From Strigops habroptila (taxonomy: Eukaryota > Chordata > Aves > Psittaciformes > Psittacidae), in assembly GCF_004027225.2 (NCBI RefSeq), contig NC_044290.2:9998906-10062905 (forward strand): a DNA stretch of 64,000 nucleotides, given 5' to 3'. Shown one piece after another: positions 27,301 through 38,900 of the stretch (position 1 is the stretch's first letter; every line of letters starts with the position of its first letter). Position numbers and translations under genes: made by a program. Under the pieces are notes generated by a model. The model was not told the origin of the DNA. It made no database searches and saw nothing but the letters and a program-made list of their open reading frames with translations.

Positions 27301-28837
27301 GTGCCCGCTCCACCCGTGCACCTCTGTGCAGTGCCTTTGATCCAGGAGGAGCACCAAGAGCTCACCTTCTGCAGGAAAAGGCCTTGAAAATGACTGAGAG
27401 GAAACTATTTTTAGTCCTGGCACAGGTACAGGCCAGATTATATTCTTATACAATATAGAGCTATTGTCATATAAAGTCTCAAGCAGGCTGAGAGGGAGAC
27501 AGGGTGACTTCAAGGTGCCTTCACCTTGGAAACCCCTCTGCATCCAGAAACCTGCCCCCAGGTACTGAATGACTTCAGCTACAGCTGGAAAAACAAGACA
27601 CCCCCTTAATACAGGCTACAGCAGGATGGGGAGCAAAATCCAGCCATAAATATAATGGGATGACTCCAGTGGTTATGTATCTCTGAGGCAGGCTGTCTAA
27701 ACTAGCCCATGCAGTCAGCACTGGTACAGGACTGCTGTGGGATGGACAATCACCATCATTTGCCCCTTTCTCTGTTTCACAGCATTTTATACCTAACTCT
27801 TAACCTTCCAAATGCTCTGCCTGAGCACCTGGCACATCTAGCTGGCCAGGGGTAAGCAAACCCAAGGGGGAAAACCTTGTGCTATTGCTGTTTCATGGGC
27901 AGAGAATAGTCCCCATCCAGCTCCCTCATGGAGAGATGTGAACCTTTTGTGAACCCCCACCACCACGAGCAGGATCCCATGAGCCCCTTCTGAATTCAGG
28001 ATTTCAACATACATTTGATGCCCAGTTAATAGACTTCACCCCTTTGCTTCGTAAGCAATAAGGGGGAAAAAAGCTGGAGAAAGATGAAATGATGCTTTGA
28101 GCGACCGGATGCAGTACAATGACTTAGTGACATGAAAATTATGGTCCAATTTGTATTTTATAAGCTATAAAATCCAACAGGTTCAGAGCTGCTTTCCCAT
28201 CTTCACGCGAGACTCCAACAGCTTTGAACCCACTGCTGGAGCTTCTTTCTCTAAGAAAGCTTTTGGCCACCAGGACCAGATGGAGATCTCAAACCTCATT
28301 CACAGTGAAGCTAACATGCCAGAGACAACACAAAGCAATAACCGAAATGGAAATGCTGATGCTAGCTTAGGCTTTAAATATTCACAATATCCCTGCTGTC
28401 ATTTCAGCGTCAAAATGGTAAGCCCAGGTAGACAGAGATACAGTACGCAGAGCTGTAAGAGAACCTGACACTTCTTTTAATTTCCATGTTTTTATAACAG
28501 TATTTGATCTGTTTCCTCAGCTCCTAAGGTATGACTAACTACAGAAGAGGCTTGACATAAGTAGTGTATCGTACTTGAAATTCATGTCATGCAGGTAAGT
28601 GTGACTGGGCACTTCAATGCAGAGACAGGCTCCTACCGAGCGAGTGACTCAGTGCCAGGCTCTCAGTGCCTGTAGCTGGACACGATTCTCCTCCAGACCT
28701 TGTTCCAAATGCTCCATTTGCTGAGTCACTCCTGCAGATAGGGCCATGACAGCAGTATTTGCAGTAGAAAAGCAAAGGAAAGCAGAGAAGTTGGTTTAGA
28801 AATATGAGGTGTAGGCAGGGACATGTTGCATTCACCC
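24347..28837. other. Intergenic DNA without recognised genes
   Basis: No coding exon was recognised. It contains the first copy of the short dispersed sequence (25209-25232). Confidence 0.6.
25209..25232 (+). repeat. Short dispersed sequence, copy 1
   Basis: AGTGTTGG then TTTTAAACATCTCAGC recurs at 29960-29984. About 24 aligned bases with a single substitution and one indel, plus similar upstream bases, is more than expected for a random pair in a window of this size. Confidence 0.5.
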
Positions 28838-28964
28838 AAGGCCGGGTTGGACACAGGGGCTTGGAGCAACCTGCTCTAGTGGAAGGTGTCCCTGCCCGTG
28901 GCAGGGGGTTGGAACTGGATGAGCTTTAAGGTCCCTTCCAACCTGAACCATCCTATGATCTCTG
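28838..28964 (+). mobile_element. CR1 LINE, 5'-truncated 3' end
   Basis: It starts AAGGCCGGGTTGGACACAGG and includes CTTGGAGCAACCTGCTCTAG, GGTGTCCCTGCCCGTGGCAG, GATGAGCTTTAAGGTCCC, TTCCAACCTGAACCATCC and TATGATCTC. This is the standard avian CR1 3' end, about 125 bp long. Confidence 0.96.
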
Positions 28965-29959
28965 GGGGCTCAGCGCCCTACCATGCTCATGGAACCCCAG
29001 CAATGCACTGCATTTCTCCCCTGTCACGCATCCTTTGCTCCTCAGCCTGGGAAGCCTGTACCAGCGCAAAGCCCCCATCGCTGTCCCCAGTTTCCCCTGT
29101 GCTGCCATGCACACGCTCCTCCCTCCTATGGGAAACGACCAAGTTTTATAGCAGTAATGCAGGTAAGCAGCACAAAGGAGTTGAGCAGTTTCCCTTTGCC
29201 AGGAGCCATGGAAGGATCTGCTGATGTTGAGCCTCTTTGAGGTTTTTCTTGGGGACGGGGGGAGCGAAGCGCTTGTTTCCCAGTTCCAGATTTCCTCCTG
29301 TACTTACATGTTTGTCCATGAAAAAATAACCTCCCCTATTGTAAAACTTGTCAAATGAGACCACCCAAGCGGCTGCAGGGAGGGAATTGGGAAGGAGGAA
29401 GAAATGCCTTGAAAACCATTTTCTTTTTGATGGTTTAGAAAGGGAATTGAATGTTATTGTCTCACTGTAACTATGTTCTTTACGAGGAGGTCATGTAGCA
29501 GGCACATCATTTTCTAATTACAACCACGCAGATAACATGGAAACAAAATATATGGAGGTTTTCCAAAGCAGAGGACGCATTTTCAAGCAATACAGTGAAC
29601 AGTTCATCTTCCAAGTCTCAAAGAGCTTTACTGAGAAGGAACTAGATAGAGTTGTAAGCTGTTAATCACCTCCTTTTACCCACTGTTTTATTGTCAATGG
29701 GAAACCTAAACTCAGTCACTGGATAATAACTGGAAAATGTTGCCTGGGCTTTGATGGAGTTTTCTCAGGATGTGCTGATGCTGCCCATGGAAAGAGCCTC
29801 ACTAAACCCACTTACAGGAAAGGAGGAATTCAGACCCACTGCAACACCACTAAGATAGCATTTTCCCAGCAAAACTTGCTCACTGCAAATTGTGTATGAA
29901 GGGAATTGCACGATTAAATCCCATTAAATTGACAGGAAATGAGGCTTAAGGGAAAAACC

Positions 29960-29984
29960 AGTGTTCGTTTTTAAACATCTCAGC
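29960..29984 (+). repeat. Short dispersed sequence, copy 2
   Basis: AGTGTTCG then TTTTTAAACATCTCAGC matches the copy at 25209-25232 with one substitution and one extra T. The match extends loosely upstream (AAAACC before it in both). This is probably a remnant of an unidentified old repeat. Confidence 0.5.
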
Positions 29985-31925
29985 CAGTGCTGTGGAAAAA
30001 GGAGGGGACCTGGGGCTTTGTTTCCCACATGGAGACAGTGGGAAAGTGGTGGAGCCGCTCTGATGCTCCCACTCTCACTGCAGACACTGGGGCATGCACT
30101 GCTTCATGCCAGTATCTTCGCTGGGGCTTAGGGACCCCCCCTGGCACTAGCAAAAGCAGGCTTCTCCCTGGGATGCTGCAAGTTCTATCCCTAACTTGGG
30201 ATGATGTGAAACCCAGCATCCTCCCAGCTGGCAGATGAAATGAGGCATGGATAAGGAGGGATACCTGCAGGGAAAGCTGCACTCTGAGCAGCACTCGTTG
30301 CTTTGCAGCAGGGAATGAGGTCAGATGCACTTTCAGGATGGGGGGAACAAAGCAGAATCAGTGGAACTGATTTTTCCCCACCATCTCTCTGGTGTTCCAG
30401 CTCCCAACACAGGTTTACTGGATAGGAGTGAGGTTTCCACATGCCCTGGGACACCTGCGGGGTCACATCCATAAGGCGGCTGCAGGGTTAGATGTGCTCT
30501 GGACAGGAGCTATTAGTGCATGGGCCCATCACGATGGCCAGTCTCTCCACAGAGATGAAATAACAGGGGGAAAGGGCTGGGAATGTGTCTCCAGGATACC
30601 CCTCTTGGTCTGTCCCACCTGCTGAGGTCAAAGGAGGGGATGCATTTGGGTAAAAAATGGGGTAATAAATCATCTCTGCAGTTTTATCCCTCCCCAGATT
30701 TACCTCCTCTAGAAAAAGCATCCTGTGAGCTGCAGTATTGACAATGATTTTGTGCAAAGCATCATCGCTGGCCTAAAAAGGGACAAGTCACATCAGAAGC
30801 ACCAGGATGGGGCAGGAAAACTGCCAACCAGTCCAGGATTTCAACAGGAATAACCTCCACAAGAGATGGCACCATGACTGTGCGTTCACAGCTCTCCAAT
30901 AGGCATTTTCCCAGCAGACAACAAGCCTTCAAGTGTCACTCTGGCTCCATCCAGCTGGATTTAACCACAATGAGTGATGAGGGTTTCCAAAGAGGGTAAT
31001 TTAAATGTGTTTACACTGCCACTAACCCCCCTGCTCTGTTTGTCTAAGATGCTCAGGATAAAGGGATGTGTCTCTGGTCTCTTTGTATCTGAAGTAACAC
31101 AGTAGCATGTAATTGAGTGGATCGCTTTTAGGCTAAACTGTTCTGGTTACAATCCCATATAATAATAAGTTATAGTGGAGTGAAAGGGAAGATGAGGGGC
31201 TAGATCTGGAGCTCTGAAAGCCTGATTTGGGAGAACCCAAAGATGCCTTTGGGGTTCTTTACACACAGCCCCCCCTGTAAGGAGTGAACCCATCCTTCTC
31301 CTCCACCACATCTGCTCCTGATGCTCAGGACTGCAAATCCAATACAACAGATGAAGCAGTTGGGAGCTTCTGACCATGTACAAAACAACCCTGTATGGCC
31401 CGAATGAACCCATCTACCTGGTGCAACCAATACACCTACTCCTCTTGCTGGTTCCAGTTACAACCTTGAGTAAAGCACAAAGCAACCTGTTTCCTTACGG
31501 CCTTTTCTTTCGAAATTTAGGCCAGGAACACAATTTCCTAGGTTTGCTCCAGGATGACAAAAAGGAAGAAAAAGCATTGAATTAAGCAAAAGGAACCCAC
31601 ATTAAGGAAATAAAAAGAGCAGCAAAGGAGGGAAAGGGAAGGCGGGAGCACACACAGGCAGAGGAAACTGCTCTTTTGTTTAACTGTTTTCTGTCCAAGC
31701 CTGCCCAGCATGAAAAGCCCCCTTTGAAAAGGGGACAGAGCTGGAATTCACACCTGTAAGCTGGACCTGCTGCTCCTGGCATCGGGATGGCCACAAAGAC
31801 CCGAGTCAGCTTGGATCAGTGTCAGTGCAGCGGGTGCATAAAGGGAGCTGAGCCCTTCCCTTTACACTGGATTACTCCAGAAGAAAGCTGCATTTGTTCG
31901 AGGTGAGCTGAATAGGCTTTGGGAT

Positions 31926-32022
31926 TTGGGGAGGAGTGGGGGGTTTTTTGTTTGGGGGTTTGGGGTGATTTTTTTTGCAGCTTGGTTTTGTTTGGGGTAT
32001 TTTGGAGGGTTTTGTTGGCGTT
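31926..32022 (+). repeat. G/T-only-rich tract with quadruplex-forming G runs
   Basis: About 95 bp of the plus strand are nearly free of C and A. The tract has GGGGAGGAGTGGGGGG, then GGGGGTTTGGGG, several T runs, and GGTTTTGTTTGGGG. It resembles a decayed GT-rich simple repeat rather than a gene element. The plus strand could form G-quadruplexes. Confidence 0.8.
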
Positions 32023-32811
32023 TTAAGCATTCACTTTGTATCTGTTTCTATCCCCAAACAGAAGAGGGGTTCTGCACATCCACACTAAAGCTTCCCTGCG
32101 CAGCAGTGAGGATGCTGTGCTGTCAATGGGCTCATTCTCCTTGTGCAGGAGCACAACCTGCCTCGATGCTCCAGCAAACCACCATCCCCCAAGGACCAGC
32201 TTTAACAGATCACAGGGGATCAACTTCATCCCAAACTCCATTCACTGATCCTGCCAAATCTCTTCACTACAAACAATTTCTATCATTTCCAGAAACACTG
32301 CTGCTTTTCCAACATTCCACTGACTCTTTTGGGCTTGATTCCTATCTCAACTTGACAGTGCAAGCTCAGACCCTGGCACACAGCAAGAATACATGCATTG
32401 AATTCCACATGCTAACGACAGGAGGAAGGCAGTAATGCTGCAGCGCTTGCACTGATCTCCTGCAACACCCCTGTCGAGAGCAGGGGTCCACAACAGGGAC
32501 TTATCACCCCATGTGTCATCCTGGCTCTGGGGAACAGGGTTTGAGCAGCTGGTGGGATTATAAAGTCTGCATTTAGGAGCTGATCCTGACTGTTCCCATA
32601 GCCAGGAACCAGAGACCAGCGCTCCTCATACAACCACCGATGCTCTCACTGGGTAGAGGCTTTTCTCACGCTGGCACTCACCCACTGTGGGAAGGTGGAT
32701 GCTCCTAACACAGCTCTGTGGAAACACTCAGGAGAAGCCATGTCAAAGCATTCACTGTCTTCACTGCACATCTCTGTGGATTTTCACTGTCACAGGATTG
32801 CCATGTACCCT

Positions 32812-32942
32812 CAAGGCCAGGCTGGACACAGGGGCTTGGAGCAACCTGCTCTAGTGGAAGGTGTCCCTGCCCGTGGCAGGGGGTTGGAGCTGGATGAGCT
32901 TTAAGGTCCCTTCCAAGCAAAACCATTCTATGAGTCTATGAA
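32812..32942 (+). mobile_element. CR1 LINE, 5'-truncated 3' end
   Basis: It begins AAGGCCAGGCTGGACACAGG, runs through CTTGGAGCAACCTGCTCTAG, GGTGTCCCTGCCCGTGGCAG and GATGAGCTTTAAGGTCCC, and ends in CCATTCTATGAGTCTATGAA. These are diagnostic for avian CR1 3' ends. Its central part differs by only one base over almost 90 bp from the copy at 28838, so both belong to one subfamily. Confidence 0.96.
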
Positions 32943-35900
32943 GCCTGGAACCCCTCAAGGCCAATTCATCCAGTGTACCCACACATGCACCCCCTCCCTC
33001 TGCAAGCAGGAGGGCTGGGCTCACCCTCTGCTACCTCAGCCTCTCACCTAAAGCCATGGCACATCTTGCACGCATTGCTTCCTTTGGCTGCTTCCCAGAA
33101 AACAGCTAGACTCCCCTAGTCACACTCAAAGGCACCGTGAGCAGCATCACTTCTCCCAGTCCCCATGAACTGCACCAGGAATTAACCACCAATGACATAA
33201 TTTCTGTCCTAAGCTTGGGACAATTTGAAGCCCAGCATCTCCCTCATTCTGCACACTTCTTTCGCCAGGCAATTCTAATGAGGTCAACATTATTTTCCTT
33301 CTTTTGCTCTAATCTCCTCAAAGAACACAAAGAAGCATGAAAAGAAAACACAATATTTATTGTAAATCAGTGACTTCTGCATTAAAATGATCAAAGTGTG
33401 TTTGCTGCACACTTGAAGTTCAGATGCAAAGGGATTTCCAACTTAAATAAATGATTGTTTTTCTCTAATGCAAATTGAGGAGGAGAAATCCACACAAAGT
33501 AGTCAGACGTGCTCTGCAGAAGGACTGTCCCACTCCCATACCCCACATTCGTTGCATGGTTGATGCCCTTAATCTGTTCTAAAGCAGCACCGCTCCACCA
33601 GGGCATGCGGATGCGTGCCAAGGGGAGGAAGTGGGCTCCATTCGATGTATTTACAATATGCAGCTTAATCATATAATTTCTCAGTTCCGATATTGATCCT
33701 TGGGAGGGAAGCAGTGTTGGGAATAGAGCGAAGCAGGGGGTGGAGAAATATCTGCCGCCTGTTTTCTCGTCTAACAACTCCCCAGAGAGACAGAGCTTTA
33801 CCCATCCCACCTAGGCGGGCGTGACAGGAGATCAGAACTCGCTGGGGACATGCGATTCTGCCTTTCAGGTAACTTATACTATTATTAATGATCATAAAAG
33901 AAGCTATCAAGGTATTTTACATTTCTTTCATCTGGCAAGCCTGCGAGTACGTGTATTAATTGGGGAAGCCTCACTTCACTGCAAGGTGGATGTAGTGTTT
34001 CCTTTCTACAACCAGGAGGCCAAAGCACAGGGAACACACTGCAACAAAGCACAGCCTGGCCCCGAGCCCAGCACCACTGTGCAGTGTCAGCATCATGAAA
34101 TGGGGAACAGGGTGACTGCCCAAATTGAGGGCAATACCCTGCAGTCTGCACCCAAAGCTCAGGCATAAGAGCAGACTTAAAGCCAACCCGCTCAGACATC
34201 AGGCTGGGCTGGTACAAGCTGAACAGCACTGCTCTGATTTGGGCAATACTCCATATTCCTGACAAAACAGGCCTCATGTCATGCAGCATTGCCTTCCTTC
34301 AGCCACTGCCCTCTTTGCTGTACAACATGAGCAGCCAATATATTGAATTTCAGCACACCAGCATCATTTGTTTTCCAAGGAAACTTCTCCCTCATGGCAG
34401 TGGCACTTCAATAAATGGGATGTTTTCTCCCTTCATGTGTTTTGGAAGTTGTTCTGGTTAACCCCACGACCACCACAGCTACTACCCTCTTGTGTGTCTC
34501 ATTCATCTCAAGGAGACATATGGAACCTGGAATCACCGGAAAAAATCCCCACTGTAGGTTAGGGACATGCTCCTGTCGATACATCCGAAGGGCAGGAAGG
34601 GGATTAGTGCATCAAAGTGCCTCATTAGGGTAGCGGGTTGTTGCTGAAACAAGACCAGCTCCAGTGTGAAGTGGAAGTTGAACCTGAAATATTTGTGGCA
34701 GGCTCTTGGATCTGTGAAAACCAGTACATATGTTTGACTGCATATAAGTGAGTAGTGCCATTAAGCATGTGAAGCAAAACATGTGCTTAAGTGTTTGCAG
34801 AGTTCAGGACTAAATCTAAAGCTGATGGGTAATAGGGGATCAAAAATTGAGGAGAGTAAGTTCACTTCCCCTCAACAGCTTCAAGCAAACCATTTCCCAA
34901 GATTTGCTAAGAAAGGGCGAAGTTTAACCACAACACAGCCCAAGCTACCTGTACAAGCCCCAGCTCTGTCAAAAGCACACTAAGTTCTTACAGATTTCCA
35001 CAAAACCAGGACGAGCCCAGTGCAGCTCCAGGCCCTGGCCAAGGATCATGCTGCAGAGCTTGGATCCAGACCAAAACCTCTCCAAAGCTCAGGACTCTTC
35101 TATCCTCCATGTGCACACATCCTTGTACAGACCTTGCTCAACCCAAGGACAGTCTCCAACAGCCTCTTGGACATGCTCACCCTGTAGGTGACCACCACCA
35201 CCACGAGCTGAGCATGGGCACTGCAATGAAGTCAGCTACAGCATCATCTGCTGTATTCCAGCGGGCAGGAGCAGTGATGGACACAGCTCAGCAGGATGCT
35301 GTTTGTTTAGCTGGAAGTCTGGAAGATGTCTTTGACTTATGTATCTGAGTGAATTCAAATAGAATGAAAACAGGCACTCACAGATGTGACATTGCTCTAT
35401 GCTTAATTACAGGCTAATCCTATTTCCTCAGAACATGTGATATTTTCTTATCTCCCAAAATGGAAAAGGCACACTGGAATGGGAAGTACTTTTGTGTGTT
35501 ATCCTATGACATATTCATGGGGGGATCTCTATTTTCTATAGAGCTGGAATATAGCAAGGCAAGCTCTAAAGCATTACAGCCTGGGGGGCAAAGGAGGCAT
35601 CTTGGTTCGGTCAGCCCTTGCTAGAGCCTCATGGCTCTGCCTTACATCCCCTTCAAAGCCTCCTACATGACACCAACCATCAGCAAGCCCAGGGATGATG
35701 GCTCCTAACTTAGATGCTTTGTCTGTTATCTGAACAGTTGATGCATGGGCCCTCATGCTGCAAAACCTCAGGCCCTACCACCAAGGGGACAAAAGACGTC
35801 AGGAATGAAAACATGCTGACACCATGCACTGCTGCAGCAGTGGAGACCAGGAGAGCATCCCTCATCCCGGGGCTCACCGCAGCCTCGCAGCAGGCACTCA

Positions 35901-38900
35901 GGGTTGGTGCCATGTCCAGCCATGGATGGGGAGGTGAGGCAGCCTAGTAGGGACTTCATAGACATCGTGACACCTTACATCTTGCAAGACATCCTCTGTA
36001 ACGTCCCAAGGAATTGAAAATTATAACTAAACCTGACAAAGTCTTTTGGCTGTAAGAGTTATCCTGCCAAGTCACAGAGAAGAGACCCCAAAGTCCAGAG
36101 AAGCAGGGCAGCAAACCTCGTGTTGGATCCTGAAAACACCACCCAGGCGCCTGCCTCTAACCACCGGCCTCAGTGGCTTTTGTGTTTCTCCTTTCCATTA
36201 TGCATACCCTTCCTTTTCCCCTTAATGATTTAGTGATGTTTGTTCCCTCACACTGCACGCAGACCTCGCAGATCAAAATAGCCAGTCATCTAAAAAAAAT
36301 CCCTCCTCCTTGTTCTTCAAAGAAACCAAATCATCTCAATCCTTTGAGAAAACTCAAAGGGTGAAGGCAAAGCATCAGGACTGATGAGAACAATAGCGGT
36401 GTATCCCCCCATGAACGAGCATCTCAGTGCTGTGTGGTTATTAAAAATACTCCTTGTAGTGAAAATTCGTGGGTCAATTACTTGTTGCCACAGGGAGATT
36501 TCCGAGGAGTTTGATTGTTATTGTCACTATTCAATGATTATGTGTCGCAACACAAAGGTGAATTTTTATGTGAAGAGATGCAATGTTTGGTAAATCTCAA
36601 ACAACAAAGTAGGAGGAGGTGGAGTGATATGGGATCAGAGTCCTTGTGAATCCTGATTTTGGAGCCAATGCGAACGATTTACTGCTGCTTTTAGGGGTCT
36701 GAAGGATCTTTCCCCACTTTGGAAGGTTAAATAGTGTGACAATAACAAGCCATATAACCACAACATCACTGCAGCAAGCGCTTCTTGAGATGGTGAAGGA
36801 AAACTCTTCAGCTCCCAGGGGACAAAAAACCTAAGCCAGAGCTTTCCAAAGCACACACCATATCGTCATTCCGAGGAGACAAACCTCTCCGGACTGAGGA
36901 TGCAGTTTCTAACCATCACTTGCCTCTGACTTGGTTTTTGCCCATCACACTTTGGAGCGCTTCACACTCTAGTAAGAGCAGTGATGGAGAGGCTGTGTCC
37001 ATGCCTTGGGACATAGAGCCAGCTCCAAGCTGCACCAGCTACACTCCATGGACAGGAACAAATGCAAAGGGAAGCTGGATGATGGCTCCTACAGACCAAT
37101 CCCCTCTCAACAGAAAGCACCTCTTGAATCCAAACACAAGTCGTCTATAAACCTCTTTTTAATACGGGTTTGCACACATGAAGCACTTCATGTGCAACAA
37201 CATCCTCCAGGATGTGACAGGGCAAACACTTGTTTGCCTTTTCTTTCTGGCTAAAGACAAAAGGAAGCATTCAAGCGGAAAGAGGCTGAAGCATTTCCCC
37301 ACGCACTGTGGACTGGTGTCTTCCTTGGACAAAGTAAGGAGAACATTGAGTCTAAATGTCTTTTTAAATATGAAAAACAGAGTTTTATCACCTCTGATGT
37401 GAATTTCTGTGCATTTTCCAACCAGGTACAACAGAAATGCTCCGATCCACACCTGGAACTCGCATGGAGAGCAAAGCTTTGGTCCAAAGCGCTCCCTCAC
37501 ACTCCCCCCACAGCCCCACCAAAGGATTCCCAGGTTCCAACCCCTCTGGCATAGGGACAGCCAAGCACCAACTCGAACATGCAGCCTCTGCCTGCACAAG
37601 CCCTTTGCCAGGGCAGGGGGCTGCTCCCCAGCCCCACACCATCACACAGGGATGGGATGGGATAGATGTTTACCCCATCCTATTTTCCGCATGGCAGGAG
37701 CTCTGGATTTTGCTCTGTTCTCATACCACAGCGCAGGACTAACGCTTTTCCCAATAACTTGATCCTAATCCACCCCCCATTCCTGCTTGGAACAAGATTT
37801 GCACATCTGAATCGCATCCCAGGGGACCTGGGGGTGCCTACAGTTACTCGCAGGAGCAAAGGTACTCGCCATCACAAGGCTGGCAGCTGCAGGGCCAGGG
37901 GAAGGAATGGCTCCCATTTAACATGTTGCCTGAAGAGAATTCATAGAGTAAACGGGCGCTCTGAAAGAGGCACGTTTGGATGTGAGGGCTGATATGAAAC
38001 ACCGTCTGGGTATCAAATAGGAAGCTGAAATGTGTCTATCAAGGCAGTACCCTTTGATCATCAGAAGTCACTCATCATTTACACATCACAGGAGGATGCT
38101 CAACTCCAGAAGGCACACAGTCAGCCAAAAAGGAAGAAGGATCAGCTGAGTATTTGTGTCGTAAAGATGTGCAGCCATTAAATAAATACCAGCAAACCCT
38201 CTACTCAGCCTCCCAAGGGCAGTGGTATCTTACACTCAACTTACACACGTTTTACACAGCTATTAACTGCACTGCTCACCTAGGAGTTAAGAGGTGTTCT
38301 CATTCCCAACGCCACACAGTAATCGCACTTCCGACTCCTCTTACAAAATCATCCCGAAGGATCTCTCTGCATTAGTTAGAGCCTCTCCAGAGCTGCACTG
38401 TAGCTGAACGGCAGGACAATGCTTCAGAAAGCACACTTTGTGTCTAGGGGCCTTATTCTCACCATTCAGACCATGCTTCAGAAGCACAACTGCCTGTAGC
38501 TCATGGGCCAGCGGGACACTGGTGCCAGGGCTGGCACCACCACACACAAACCAAGCTGAAGGCTCCAGACAAAAGCTGCTTTGCACCTTCTCAGCACCAG
38601 GAAAGCCAGGAAGGGTGCAGAAATACAGACTTGTTTTGCTTACACTATCAAAAGTGAGTGTGCAAGGGATTTCTAGGCAACATCACCCTCAAATCAATAT
38701 CTTCTAAGGTTAAATAAAGTAGCAAATAGAGGAGCAAAGAATCGTCAGCCTGCTTTCAGGTACCAGGACACAAAACACACTCTGCACATGGCAGGGACCA
38801 GGCTCTTCCTCTGCTCCCAGGGCTGTGAGCAGACACCAGACCAGGCACAAACCCCCTCACCCTCATCCACAAGCCTTTGCAGTGAGCCCTTGCACCCCTC

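Larger units (their letters stand above)
28965..32811. other. Intergenic DNA without recognised genes
   Basis: No exon with family resemblance is visible. It contains one copy of a short dispersed match (29960-29984) and the G/T-rich tract. Confidence 0.6.

Noticed and set aside
37528..37556. Possible CR1 remnant (GGTTCCAACCCCTCTGGCAT)
   Set aside because: The match is about 25 bp with no CR1 sequence on either side.
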